Part shown: positions 10,322-18,408 of the stretch, piece after piece
Position numbering within the stretch: the stretch's first letter is position 1
Layout: every line of letters starts with the position of its first letter
Source of the DNA: Malassezia japonica
Taxonomy: Eukaryota; Basidiomycota; Malasseziomycetes; Malasseziales; Malasseziaceae
Direction of reading: 5' to 3'
Assembly: GCF_029542785.1 (NCBI RefSeq)
Contig: NC_083373.1
Location: forward strand, 620,001-684,000
DNA length: 64,000 nt
Notes under the pieces: generated by a model
What the model was told of the DNA's origin: nothing
What the model saw: the letters and a program-made list of their open reading frames with translations, nothing else
Database searches by the model: none
Made by a program: the position numbers and the translations under genes

Positions 10322-11381
10322 GCCCCCTTGGCACTTCACTGACAGAGGGGAATAGCGTTGTGAGCTAGTGAGCTGAAACGCGGGGACCGTTCTCACCCGT
10401 TGCGCCCAAGCTCGAGTTCCTGACAGGCACCAGTCGGAGCGCGGCGCCCCTCAAGCGGATTCTGATGTTGACTAAGCCGACTCGTCGGTTGTAGGAGCGC
10501 CCTCTTGCAGAAGTTCGCCTAATTGATTGGTCTATTTTTTTCTGAAGGACTTTTCGGTCTGAAAGCTTAAATATAGACCACACATATGCACGCCGAGCTG
10601 ACAATGCAAGCTTAGATAAGTCACCAAGGCGGAGGAGCAGTACATCGGACTGTGGAGCTTACAGATTTCAGAGGCGGGGTATAATGCACATGTATACGCG
10701 TGCATACTTATGAACCAGTAGCAAAATAAGCGTGGAGGGGAAAGAACGCCAGATAAGTTTCCCCGCCACTGCGGCATCGTATTGGAGTTCCCTTATGGTG
10801 CCAGCAGAGCATGGGCGTTCGTTAGGCGTGCATGACAAGGCTTGATCAGGAAATGTACTACGCCCACAGTAGCTTGATGAGATTGTTTTGTCTTCGATCC
10901 CGTTAATATCCCCGGCATAGTGCTGTATGTAGTATTGTATTATTGTTTTCCTAATTAGGCGACCTACAACGGTTTTCACAGCAATAAGTAACGAGCCGGT
11001 CAAACCAAACGACGGGGCTATGCCGCACAGAGGATTCCGCTTTTTTTCCCGATAGGAGGCTCCGAAGAACTCGGTTGATTTGTTGATAGCACTGTGTAGG
11101 GTAAGGGGTACGGAGACTCAAGGCAGCATTATCACCCCGCACTCAATAGTTCGCTTTGAAATGAGGGTGCCCAGATTTTTCCATGAGCGAGCGGGAAATT
11201 TATCTGCAAGAGCGTGACCACGATGCGTGCGCGTGTTAATCGGCATAGACGCTATTAAAAAATGCACGTCGGCGTAGCTGCAGATCCACTAGTGTACAAA
11301 CCCCTCTTACCGTACACCGCGGAATCTCGGTGAAACCGGTAGGGTACCTATGTCGCTCCGGGGGTATGGTCTTCTCCTTGC
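10322..11381. other. Gene-free, GC-poor kilobase
   Basis: About 1.06 kb without a supported gene on either strand. The base composition drops clearly below the surroundings (many lines near 45 percent GC, with AT-rich runs around 10500-10580 and 10880-11000). It could be a long regulated promoter for the C2H2 factor, whose start adjoins it, or a chromosomal element such as a centromere core or replication origin. The sequence alone does not decide. Confidence 0.5.
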
Positions 11382-12021
11382 TTATCCCCGGTGTGTGGCA
11401 GTGGTAACGGCGGAATAAGCGAATGCGTCTTCTTGGGTTCGAGTCAGAGATTCTTCCAAGAACTCGGTGCGTGCATGCATTGCACTGGATTCGAGGTCCG
11501 CATCGCTAAGCTCCATCAGGGCGCTTTGCAGCGAGAAATGAGGGGGGATGGTTGCACTGCCGCTTCCATTTTTATTCGACACGAGATAGTGGCCACGCAA
11601 GTTTTGCATGCGCTGTGAACGCAGTTCTGAGACCTCCTGTAAGTGATAGAAAACATACTTCTTTGGTCACGTCGGGCGTAAGCGGTGCGCGTGGGGGAAC
11701 GCGGGGTATAAGCCATGGCTTCCTGGCTGGGGATCTGCCTTGCGGCTGCGGAGGGGCCGGAGGCGCATCCCATCGGCTGGGACGACTAGGCGGCGGACCC
11801 GGTGGCGGACCCGGCGGCAGACCCGGAGGCAGACCCGGCCGCGGACCCGGCGGCCGCGGCGGAGGTCCGGGAGGAGCACTATGAGGCGAAGCGCTTACTG
11901 ATCCATGTGATACGCTGGAAGACCCTGGGCCAGGAATTGGAGCACTCTGTGACTCATTCGTTGCATACGAAGCGTCGTAGCCCCACGGTTGCCCAGGCAT
12001 GCCCTCGGCTCCGGCGACCAT
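11382..12021 (-). CDS. Proline-rich hypothetical protein
   Basis: Two exons, 12021-11659 and 11636-11382, joined across a 22-nt intron, give 205 aa. The first half is dominated by Pro-Gly-Pro-Pro-type runs between about residues 50 and 90, like polyproline segments that bind SH3, WW or profilin. The second half (SELRSQRMQNLRGHYLVSN, MELSDADLESSAMHARTEF) is likely helical. No family was recognised. Splicing joins two open frames cleanly, which supports the model. The gene is divergent from RSM7, with a TCACGTGA box in the 101-bp gap. Confidence 0.6.
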
Positions 12022-12066
12022 ATCTCGTCGTCGCACGCAGCTTGACAAGACGACACGCGAAGGAAG

Positions 12067-12074
12067 TCACGTGA
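12067..12074. promoter_or_regulatory. TCACGTGA palindrome in RSM7 promoter
   Basis: A perfect E-box-type octamer 48 bp upstream of the RSM7 ATG, in the gap shared with the divergent proline-rich gene. It is one of four perfect octamers in the window, all found upstream of start codons. Confidence 0.6.
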
Positions 12075-12122
12075 CAGACTTCTTGCTCGCTGTCGTGGTC
12101 GACGAGTCTCTGTCCTAGCGCA

Positions 12123-12824
12123 ATGCTCTTGTCCCGTACGCTGGTGCAGAGCAGCCGTTTGGCGTCTGCCCGTGGCACATTTTCGGCCCCGGTGGCTCGC
12201 ATTGCTGTGCAAAAGGGTCTACCTGCAGCCCAGGTGGCGCCGTTCTCTACGTCTCGTCTGACGAGCCAAGAGGCGAAGCAACCCGGAGCCGAGCAACCTG
12301 CTCAGCCCGAGTCTACCAAGGTTGTGCTTCCTGGAAGCACCCCGCTCCCCTCATCTGTAACCCCTGCAAAGACCTTTACCTATACCTTGGACACGCTTCC
12401 TCCCCGGCAAGATCCCCTCCTGCAGTTCATTGTGAACCTGCTGATGAAGGATGGCAAGAAGGCTTCTGCCGAGCGCTATATTGCGGATATGCTCGCTCAT
12501 ATGGCTAAGCTGACCAACTCGGACCCCCTTCCGTTGGTGTACGAGGCTGTGGAGCTTGCGAAGCCCATTCTCCGTATGCAATCGCGGAAACAGGGCGGTA
12601 AGACGATGCAGGTTCCCATCCCCTTGAACGCGCGGCAAAGCACCCGTCGTGCGATTGTTTGGATTATCGAAGCGAGTCGCCGCCGTGCTGACCGCGCGAT
12701 CAGCCGTCGTTTGGCGGTCGAGATGCTGGCTGTGTTGGAAGGCAACAGCTCTGTCTTGTCTCGCAAGGACGAGGCGCACAAAATTGGTACGGTTAACCGT
12801 GCGAACGCTAGTGTCCGTATCTAG
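12123..12824 (+). CDS. RSM7: Mitochondrial small-subunit ribosomal protein uS7m
   Basis: Intronless, 233 aa. The N-terminus is a Ser/Arg/Ala-rich mitochondrial targeting sequence followed by a low-complexity region. The uS7 domain begins near residue 90 (LLQFIVNLLMKDGKKASAER) and includes VPIPLNARQSTRRAIVWII, ending RKDEAHKIGTVNRANASVR. uS7 binds the 3' major domain of small-subunit rRNA and lines the E site. Length and domain fit fungal Rsm7. Confidence 0.93.
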   Translation: MLLSRTLVQSSRLASARGTFSAPVARIAVQKGLPAAQVAPFSTSRLTSQEAKQPGAEQPAQPESTKVVLPGSTPLPSSVTPAKTFTYTLDTLPPRQDPLLQFIVNLLMKDGKKASAERYIADMLAHMAKLTNSDPLPLVYEAVELAKPILRMQSRKQGGKTMQVPIPLNARQSTRRAIVWIIEASRRRADRAISRRLAVEMLAVLEGNSSVLSRKDEAHKIGTVNRANASVRI

Positions 12825-12937
12825 TGTTGCAATATACATACAATTCCTGGTAGAAAAAGGGTGCTAAGAGATAGAGCTAAAAAGAGCACGGCACGGTAGC
12901 GTGCAATAATTGCCTAGAAGACCAGGGCAAAAAAAAA

Positions 12938-13037
12938 CTCCCAACGTGGGGCTCGAACCCACGACATTCAGATAACTCTTCGTAACCGAAGAGACCCTTT
13001 TAAGAGTCTGACGCTCTACCGACTGAGCTAGCCGGGA
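12938..13037 (-). tRNA. tRNA-Lys (CTT) with a 27-nt intron
   Basis: Reading the minus strand: the 7-bp acceptor stem TCCCGGC pairs with GTTGGGA (two G-U pairs). A D arm GCTCAGTCGGTAGAGC, anticodon stem TCAGA/TCTGA, loop CT-CTT-A/A and T arm GTGGG-TTCGAGC-CCCAC follow. The intron sits at the canonical position after base 37 and contains a CTCTTCGGTTACGAAGAG hairpin, whose AAGAG can pair with the anticodon loop, as in many eukaryotic pre-tRNAs. Mature length is 73 nt before CCA addition. The plus-strand A run at 12930-12937 reads as a U run on the tRNA strand just 3' of the gene, a pol III terminator. Confidence 0.95.
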
Positions 13038-13149
13038 TATGTTCTTACCCTACCAACTGCAAAGAGCCTACTTAACCTGTGTGTTACTACGTTCCTCGCT
13101 GGTTTCCTCGCTCGCTTCCTCGCATGGGCCACATGGTGACGGAATCGAT

Positions 13150-15414
13150 TTAATCAAACCAACGCAAATTACGGAATCCGAGAAGCTCCATCAAGCTCTT
13201 GGCGAGCGAACCCAGAGCGCCTTGCGTGCGGCGCACAGGACGGCCATGCACCGCCAGGCGCCATGCCTCCTTGCCGTCCACAAATACGGTGGTGCGGACC
13301 ACCGGCTCCTGGGGGTCGCGGGTGTCGACCTCGAGCTCAGTCCATTTGTGGTTGCCATCCGGGATGTACTTGAGCAGCAGCTCCTCGCCTGGGGGATCGA
13401 TCGAGTGCTCCTGTGAAAGCGTGCGGACGGGAATGTAGAACATCGAGAGCGGGCTGGTACTGAACTCGACGACCGAGTCACGGAAGCTCACCGAGGCAAA
13501 CTCGTGGCGGTCGCCACTCAAGATGATCACGTTCGGGACGTACTGGATGACGTCGAGAATCATCTTGCGCTCTTCCGCATACGCCGACCACCCGTCCTTG
13601 CGCCCGTCAAAGTCCAAAGGACCCCCCCAGAGCGTGGTGAACGGCACCGAGGAGACGAGGAACTTGAACGTTGCCGTGCTGTTCACCTGGCTGAGCCACG
13701 AGAGGAGTGCATCGCGCTGCGTCACACCGAGTGTCGAGCGCTCTTCGCCGGGGTAGCTGGGGTGCACGCGGTGCTTCCTTGTGTCCATCACAAAGAAGGC
13801 CGAGTCGCCGTACTGGAACGAGAAAAAGTGCTCGCCCTTGGCGAGTGCCTCGGGGTTCGCGTTGCCCACGTACTCGTCCCAAGCCTGGAGGCCGCCCGGC
13901 AGGCCCGGCGGCGGCGACGGGTGGCGCTCATAGTCCTTCGCGACCTGGTCGCTCGGGCTCGCGTCTTCTGCGCCGTATCCCCCCCCACTCCAGTTGTTGA
14001 CAATCTCGTGGTCGTCGTAGATGCCAAACACGGGAATCTTGGAGTAGATGCGCTGGAACGACTTGGAAGCAAACAGGTTGCGGTACAGCTTGCGGTACGC
14101 ATCCACTGACGGCCCCTCGTAGCGCGGTACGTCGGCGTAGATCAGGTCGCCAAGCTCGAGCAGGAAGCGGATGCCCGGCCGTGCGCCGCTCGCGAGGCGG
14201 TCGGCCATCAGGTCAAAGCCGCGAATCCGGTTGCGCTGCGCAATGCCGCCCTGCTTGGCTCCGATACCAAGCGCCTTCAAAAGCCAGTTCCAGCCGTAGA
14301 ACTGCGCAGGGTGGTAGGGAAAGTCGGGCTTGACGCACGAGATCGACGCGAACGTAAAGTGGTTCGGATCGTCGAGCGGTGCGCGGTCTGTGGACGGCGC
14401 CTGGCGCTTGGTCTTGAGGAAGTTGGACAGGCGGGGATCCGGCCACGTTACAAACGGCACCGGGCGCTCGGGCAGGGGCGCAAACGTGTTGTTATGCACA
14501 AATGCGAGGCGCCACTCGTACCGCGTCGCAGGCCACAAGTCGCGGAGTGTCGCCGTCGCTGTCCAATCGGCATTCTCCGTGAGCTTGAGGAGCGGGCCGC
14601 GCTCCCAGCGGCGGGATTCGCGCACCGTCGCACCCGCGCGCAGCATGTCCTGGGCGCTCACGTCGAGCTCCGGCGCGGCGCGCCACACGACACGCACCGG
14701 CGTCTCGTCGAGCTTGCTAGCGTCCTGCAATACGCCGCCCTCGATGTCGTTCTCCCAGAGCCCGTCGAGCACAGGCAGCGGATGGGGATAGCGCACATGC
14801 AGCGTCGCCGACGTGGGCGACAGCGCGCCGATGCGCGCAAACCGCAGGTGCGATTCGCGGTACGACGGAAACATGTAGGGCGAATAGTAGCTGTCCAGGA
14901 ACAGCAGGAGCAAGAGCGTGTGCACGGCAAGCTGCGCGAGATTCACACGGCGGTCGCGCGTCGAGCGCCCCAGGACAAAAGCGAGCACGCCCTCTTTCGG
15001 CGAGGCTTGCGCATACTGTCCCCGTGCGCAGAGCGAGAGCTCGTACACGCTCCATGCCAGAGCATAGGCGCCAAACAGGTAGATGGCATTGAAAGCGAAC
15101 TTGCCCGGGATCACACGCAGGAACACAAACACCACGAGGCGGAACAGGATGCTTGCGGCGGTCTCGAGAGCGAGGGCGGCCGAGGCGACGCGCGGCTCCT
15201 TGATGAGCTGCGCGGCATCGTGCGGCAGCTCCTGCACGAGCTGCGGCGTCTTAAGCGGTGTGTCTTTGCTCTCGTCCTGAGCGCCATCCTTTGGCGGGTC
15301 GGCGGCAAGCGCCTCCTTCGCCGCGTCGGCGTACGATCGCTTGGCGTCCGCGGCCATCGTGCGTGGTCCGTGGGTCGAAAGCCACGTGCGCAAATTGTCT
15401 TCCTGACTCGACAT
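13150..15414 (-). CDS. PhoD-like metallophosphatase with N-terminal membrane segments
   Basis: Single exon, 754 aa. The N-terminal 90 residues are cytosolic-looking. Hydrophobic segments follow around residues 95-140 (ILFRLVVFVFLRVI, AIYLFGAYALAWSVYEL) and 175-190 (HTLLLLLFLDSYY). The rest is a PhoD-type phosphatase with metal-binding motifs LELGDLIYAD, YDDHEIVNNW and ILSGDRHEFASV. PhoD enzymes are phosphodi- and monoesterases; the membrane-anchored fungal branch is poorly characterised. The ATG shares CATG with the HIS7 start on the other strand. The next in-frame Met (15357) would shorten the protein by 19 residues and would leave a 55-bp gap. Confidence 0.85.
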   Translation of the reverse strand: MSSQEDNLRTWLSTHGPRTMAADAKRSYADAAKEALAADPPKDGAQDESKDTPLKTPQLVQELPHDAAQLIKEPRVASAALALETAASILFRLVVFVFLRVIPGKFAFNAIYLFGAYALAWSVYELSLCARGQYAQASPKEGVLAFVLGRSTRDRRVNLAQLAVHTLLLLLFLDSYYSPYMFPSYRESHLRFARIGALSPTSATLHVRYPHPLPVLDGLWENDIEGGVLQDASKLDETPVRVVWRAAPELDVSAQDMLRAGATVRESRRWERGPLLKLTENADWTATATLRDLWPATRYEWRLAFVHNNTFAPLPERPVPFVTWPDPRLSNFLKTKRQAPSTDRAPLDDPNHFTFASISCVKPDFPYHPAQFYGWNWLLKALGIGAKQGGIAQRNRIRGFDLMADRLASGARPGIRFLLELGDLIYADVPRYEGPSVDAYRKLYRNLFASKSFQRIYSKIPVFGIYDDHEIVNNWSGGGYGAEDASPSDQVAKDYERHPSPPPGLPGGLQAWDEYVGNANPEALAKGEHFFSFQYGDSAFFVMDTRKHRVHPSYPGEERSTLGVTQRDALLSWLSQVNSTATFKFLVSSVPFTTLWGGPLDFDGRKDGWSAYAEERKMILDVIQYVPNVIILSGDRHEFASVSFRDSVVEFSTSPLSMFYIPVRTLSQEHSIDPPGEELLLKYIPDGNHKWTELEVDTRDPQEPVVRTTVFVDGKEAWRLAVHGRPVRRTQGALGSLAKSLMELLGFRNLRWFD

Positions 15415-15415
15415 G
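15412..15415. other. CATG shared by two divergent start codons
   Basis: The PhoD-like start codon reads 15414-15412 on the minus strand and the HIS7 start codon 15413-15415 on the plus strand, so the two coding regions overlap by 2 bp and have no intergenic DNA. HIS7's likely CACGTG box (15383-15388) lies inside PhoD-like codons. Confidence 0.7.
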
Positions 15416-17171
15416 TTGTATCTGCTGGACAATGGTGCAGGGAGTACGTCGCGCGTCTCACCCAGATATCCAGAGTTTGGCCAACAGCTTGACGAGGCTC
15501 GGCCACGAATTTGAGTGGGTGCGTGACCCGTCGGACATGGCCAAGGCAGACAAGCTGCTTTTCCCGGGCGTCGGCGCGTTTGGCACCGCGATGGAGGCGC
15601 TGTCAAAGAAAGGCTACCTGGAGCCGCTGCGCGCCTACATTAAGAGCGGCAAGCCGTACATGGGCATCTGCGTGGGTATGCAAGCCCTCTTTGAAGGCTC
15701 TGACGAGAGCCCGGCGGTGCCGGGCCTCGGTGCGCTTCCTGGGCGTGTCGGCCGTTTTTCGGCGACGGACGCGAGCGGCAAGGTGCGCAAGGCTGTGCCA
15801 CACATCGGCTGGAGCAAGGCGACGGTCCCTGCGTACGACGGCGACGTCCAAGGCCTCGGTGAGGCGTACGGCCTCGACGGCGACGAGTACTACTACTTTG
15901 TGCATTCCTACCGCGTCGCCTTCACCCCGGAGCTCGCGAATGTCACGCTGACCACGACGCAGTACGGCGACGAGACGTACGTGTCCTCGGTGCAATACAA
16001 CAATATCTTTGCCACGCAGTTCCACCCCGAAAAGAGCGGCGCAGCCGGCCTGCGGGTGCTCGCCGCATGGCTCGCGCGCAACAACGAGCCGCTGTCGGTG
16101 CCGCGCACGCTGAGCGCGCCTGCAAGCGCGCCGTACACGATGCCGACGCGCCGCATTGTCGCGTGCCTCGACGTGCGCTCGAACGACCAGGGGGATTTGG
16201 TGGTCACCAAAGGCGAGAGCTACGATGTGCGCGAGCGTACCGGCGCGTCGGACGTGCGGAATATGGGCAAGCCCGTCGAGCTCGCGCAGCGGTACTATGA
16301 CGAAGGCGCGGACGAGGTCACGTTCCTGAACATCACCTCCTTCCGCAACTGGGCTCTGACCGACCAGCCGATGCTCACGCTGCTCCAGCGTGCCGCCGAG
16401 ACGATCTTTGTGCCGCTGACGATCGGCGGCGGAATCCGCGACTACACGGACCCTGACGGGAGCGTGCACCCCGCGCTGGACGTTGCGCACGCCTACTTCC
16501 GCGCGGGTGCGGACAAGGTGAGCATTGGCAGCGAGGCGGTGTTTGCCGTGGAGCGCCTCATGGAGCGCAGCACGGCGCTCGGCGGCTCGGCGGACCCCGG
16601 CCAAGCACCCGACGCGGCGCTCAAGCAAGACACGGGTATTGAGCAGATTTCGCACATGTACGGCTCGCAGGCGGTGGTGGTGTCCATCGACCCGAGGCGT
16701 GTCTACGTGGATGGCGGCGCGGTGCCGCCCGCGCACGTTGCGTCGCTCGTGAGCGGTCCCGACGAGCGCGAGGGACACAGCGGCACGGCGCAGTGGTGGT
16801 ATGCGTGCACGGTCAAAGGCGGCCGCGAGACGCGCGATGTCGATGTCGTGCAGCTCGCACGCGGCGTCGAGCGCCTCGGTGCAGGTGAGCTGTTGATCAA
16901 CAGCATCGACCGCGACGGAAGCAATGCGGGCTTCGATACGCAGCTGGTCGATCTCGTGCGCGCCTCGGTTGCGATCTCGGTGATTGCGAGCAGCGGCGCG
17001 GGCAAGCCGAGCCACTTTTCCGAGGTTTTCTCGCCGCGTGAAGCGGCGGGCGGCGCGGTGATTGAGGCGGCGCTGGCCGCGGGTATCTTCCACCGGCGCG
17101 AAGTGTCGATTGAGGAGGTGAAGCAGGCCCTTGCGCAAGAGGGCGTAGAGGTGCGCATGTCCCGTAGCTAG
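15413..17171 (+). CDS. HIS7: Imidazole glycerol phosphate synthase, glutaminase-cyclase fusion
   Basis: Exons 15413-15443 and 15466-17171 (22-nt intron), 578 aa. The class I glutamine amidotransferase (residues 1-205) keeps the nucleophile in MGICVGMQALF and the His/Glu pair in FATQFHPEKSG. The (beta/alpha)8 cyclase (about 245-575) starts RRIVACLDVRSNDQGDLVV and has GGGIRDYTDPDG, GADKVSIGSEAV and CTVKGGRETRD. It converts PRFAR plus glutamine to IGP and AICAR in histidine synthesis. Splicing restores the family start, MLYLLDNGAGNIQSLANSL. Start and stop codons each overlap a gene on the opposite strand. Confidence 0.97.
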
Positions 17172-18304
17172 CCGAGTCCGAGCGATTTGACGCCTTCGTC
17201 GACTTCTTTTCCGCCGACCTGCTCGTCGAGCCACGCGTTCAGCGGGACGCCTTCCCACGGCGAGCGCTGGCCGAGCCGCAGGCCGATCGCTCCGCTCCCG
17301 TAGCCCGGCCCCGAGCCCGAGTGCGACGGGGAGCGGCTGTGGGTCTTGGCGAGCCACGCATTGCTCGGCGACGTGGGCCGCGAAATCGGCAGCGCGGGCG
17401 TGTCGAGCGGTGCACCAGTCAGGCCGGATGCGCCCGGCGTCGCGGCGCGCCGCCGCGGCTCGCCGAGCGCAAGCGGCGACGAGCTCGGCGAAACAAAGGC
17501 GCCTTGGCTCATCAGGAGCGACATGCGGCGGGGCGACGTGCTGCGTGGCGACGTGCTGAGCGGCCCCGGCGTGCGCGGCGCGGCTTTACGCCCCGCGAGG
17601 AGCACCGGGCCCCGGCGGCGCGCGGCGCCCCACCCCGGCGACTCGATGCTCTCGTGCTTGCGCTTCGCGCCGAGCTGGGGACTGTCGGCCGCGCCAGGCA
17701 CCGGCATCGGCGTCGCGTGCATCGACATGCCGGCCGCGCCCAGCAGCAGGTCCTCGTGCACGTCCATCGGCGAGCTGCGTGGGTCCTCGTCGATGCGCTC
17801 CGCCTCGTCGGACGAGTAGGCATCGGTCAGGTCGAGTGGCGTGGAAGGAAAGTCGTCGCACAAATCCTCGTCGAGTTCGCACCCCGCATCGCGCGGTGCG
17901 GCCGGCACCTCGTACACGCCGTGCCGCAGTGGCCCAAAGAGGCTCGCAACACGCGCCTCGTGCGGCGGGCGCTCCCATGCGTGCGGCGGCGGCGTGGCGT
18001 AGGGTGCGGTGCGTGTGCGCCGGTCAATATGGCGCTGCAGGCGCGCTTCTGACGCCACCTCAAAGTCGGCCGGAAAGTGCTCGCCGTGCAGCATCTCGGA
18101 CACGCGCAGCTTGTTCTTATCTCGCGGAATGATGCGGCGTCGCGAGCCGGTGCGCCGTGTGTGACTGTTCTCACTATCGGAATGCACCGCGCTCAGCGGC
18201 AGCCGGAAATCGCGTGGCGAGCACGAAAACATGTTCCGGCTCCGCGCCGGACTCGTCGCCATCTCATTCGGCGAGGAGGGCGAGGAGTACGCCTCCTCGT
18301 GCAT
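17168..18304 (-). CDS. Hypothetical Ser/Pro-rich protein
   Basis: Single exon, 378 aa. Low-complexity Ser/Pro with many SP and TP dipeptides (STSPRSTSPRRMS, PISRPTSPSNAW) surrounds one conserved-looking block near residues 60-95 (RDKNKLRVSEMLHGEHFPAD, FEVASEARLQRHIDRR). Several basic patches could be nuclear localisation signals. This looks like a cyclin-dependent-kinase-regulated protein, but no family was recognised. Its stop codon shares CTAG with the HIS7 stop. It is divergent from the PI4P 5-kinase across about 104 bp. Confidence 0.6.
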   Translation of the reverse strand: MHEEAYSSPSSPNEMATSPARSRNMFSCSPRDFRLPLSAVHSDSENSHTRRTGSRRRIIPRDKNKLRVSEMLHGEHFPADFEVASEARLQRHIDRRTRTAPYATPPPHAWERPPHEARVASLFGPLRHGVYEVPAAPRDAGCELDEDLCDDFPSTPLDLTDAYSSDEAERIDEDPRSSPMDVHEDLLLGAAGMSMHATPMPVPGAADSPQLGAKRKHESIESPGWGAARRRGPVLLAGRKAAPRTPGPLSTSPRSTSPRRMSLLMSQGAFVSPSSSPLALGEPRRRAATPGASGLTGAPLDTPALPISRPTSPSNAWLAKTHSRSPSHSGSGPGYGSGAIGLRLGQRSPWEGVPLNAWLDEQVGGKEVDEGVKSLGLG

Positions 18305-18408
18305 CACCTTCCCAACCTGCGCTCCGCGGCGTCCGGTGCAGAGGGCGCGTGACCTCCACTTGGAGGCTGTGGGCGTTCCGCCGGCCGAAGGGCTTCAGCT
18401 TGGCAACG

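Noticed and set aside
13086..13120. CCTCGCT-like short tandem repeats upstream of the tRNA
   Set aside because: Three imperfect short units only; too few to call a functional repeat.
15603..17357. A 584-codon minus-strand frame opposite HIS7
   Set aside because: Shadow of HIS7, which carries all catalytic motifs on the plus strand.
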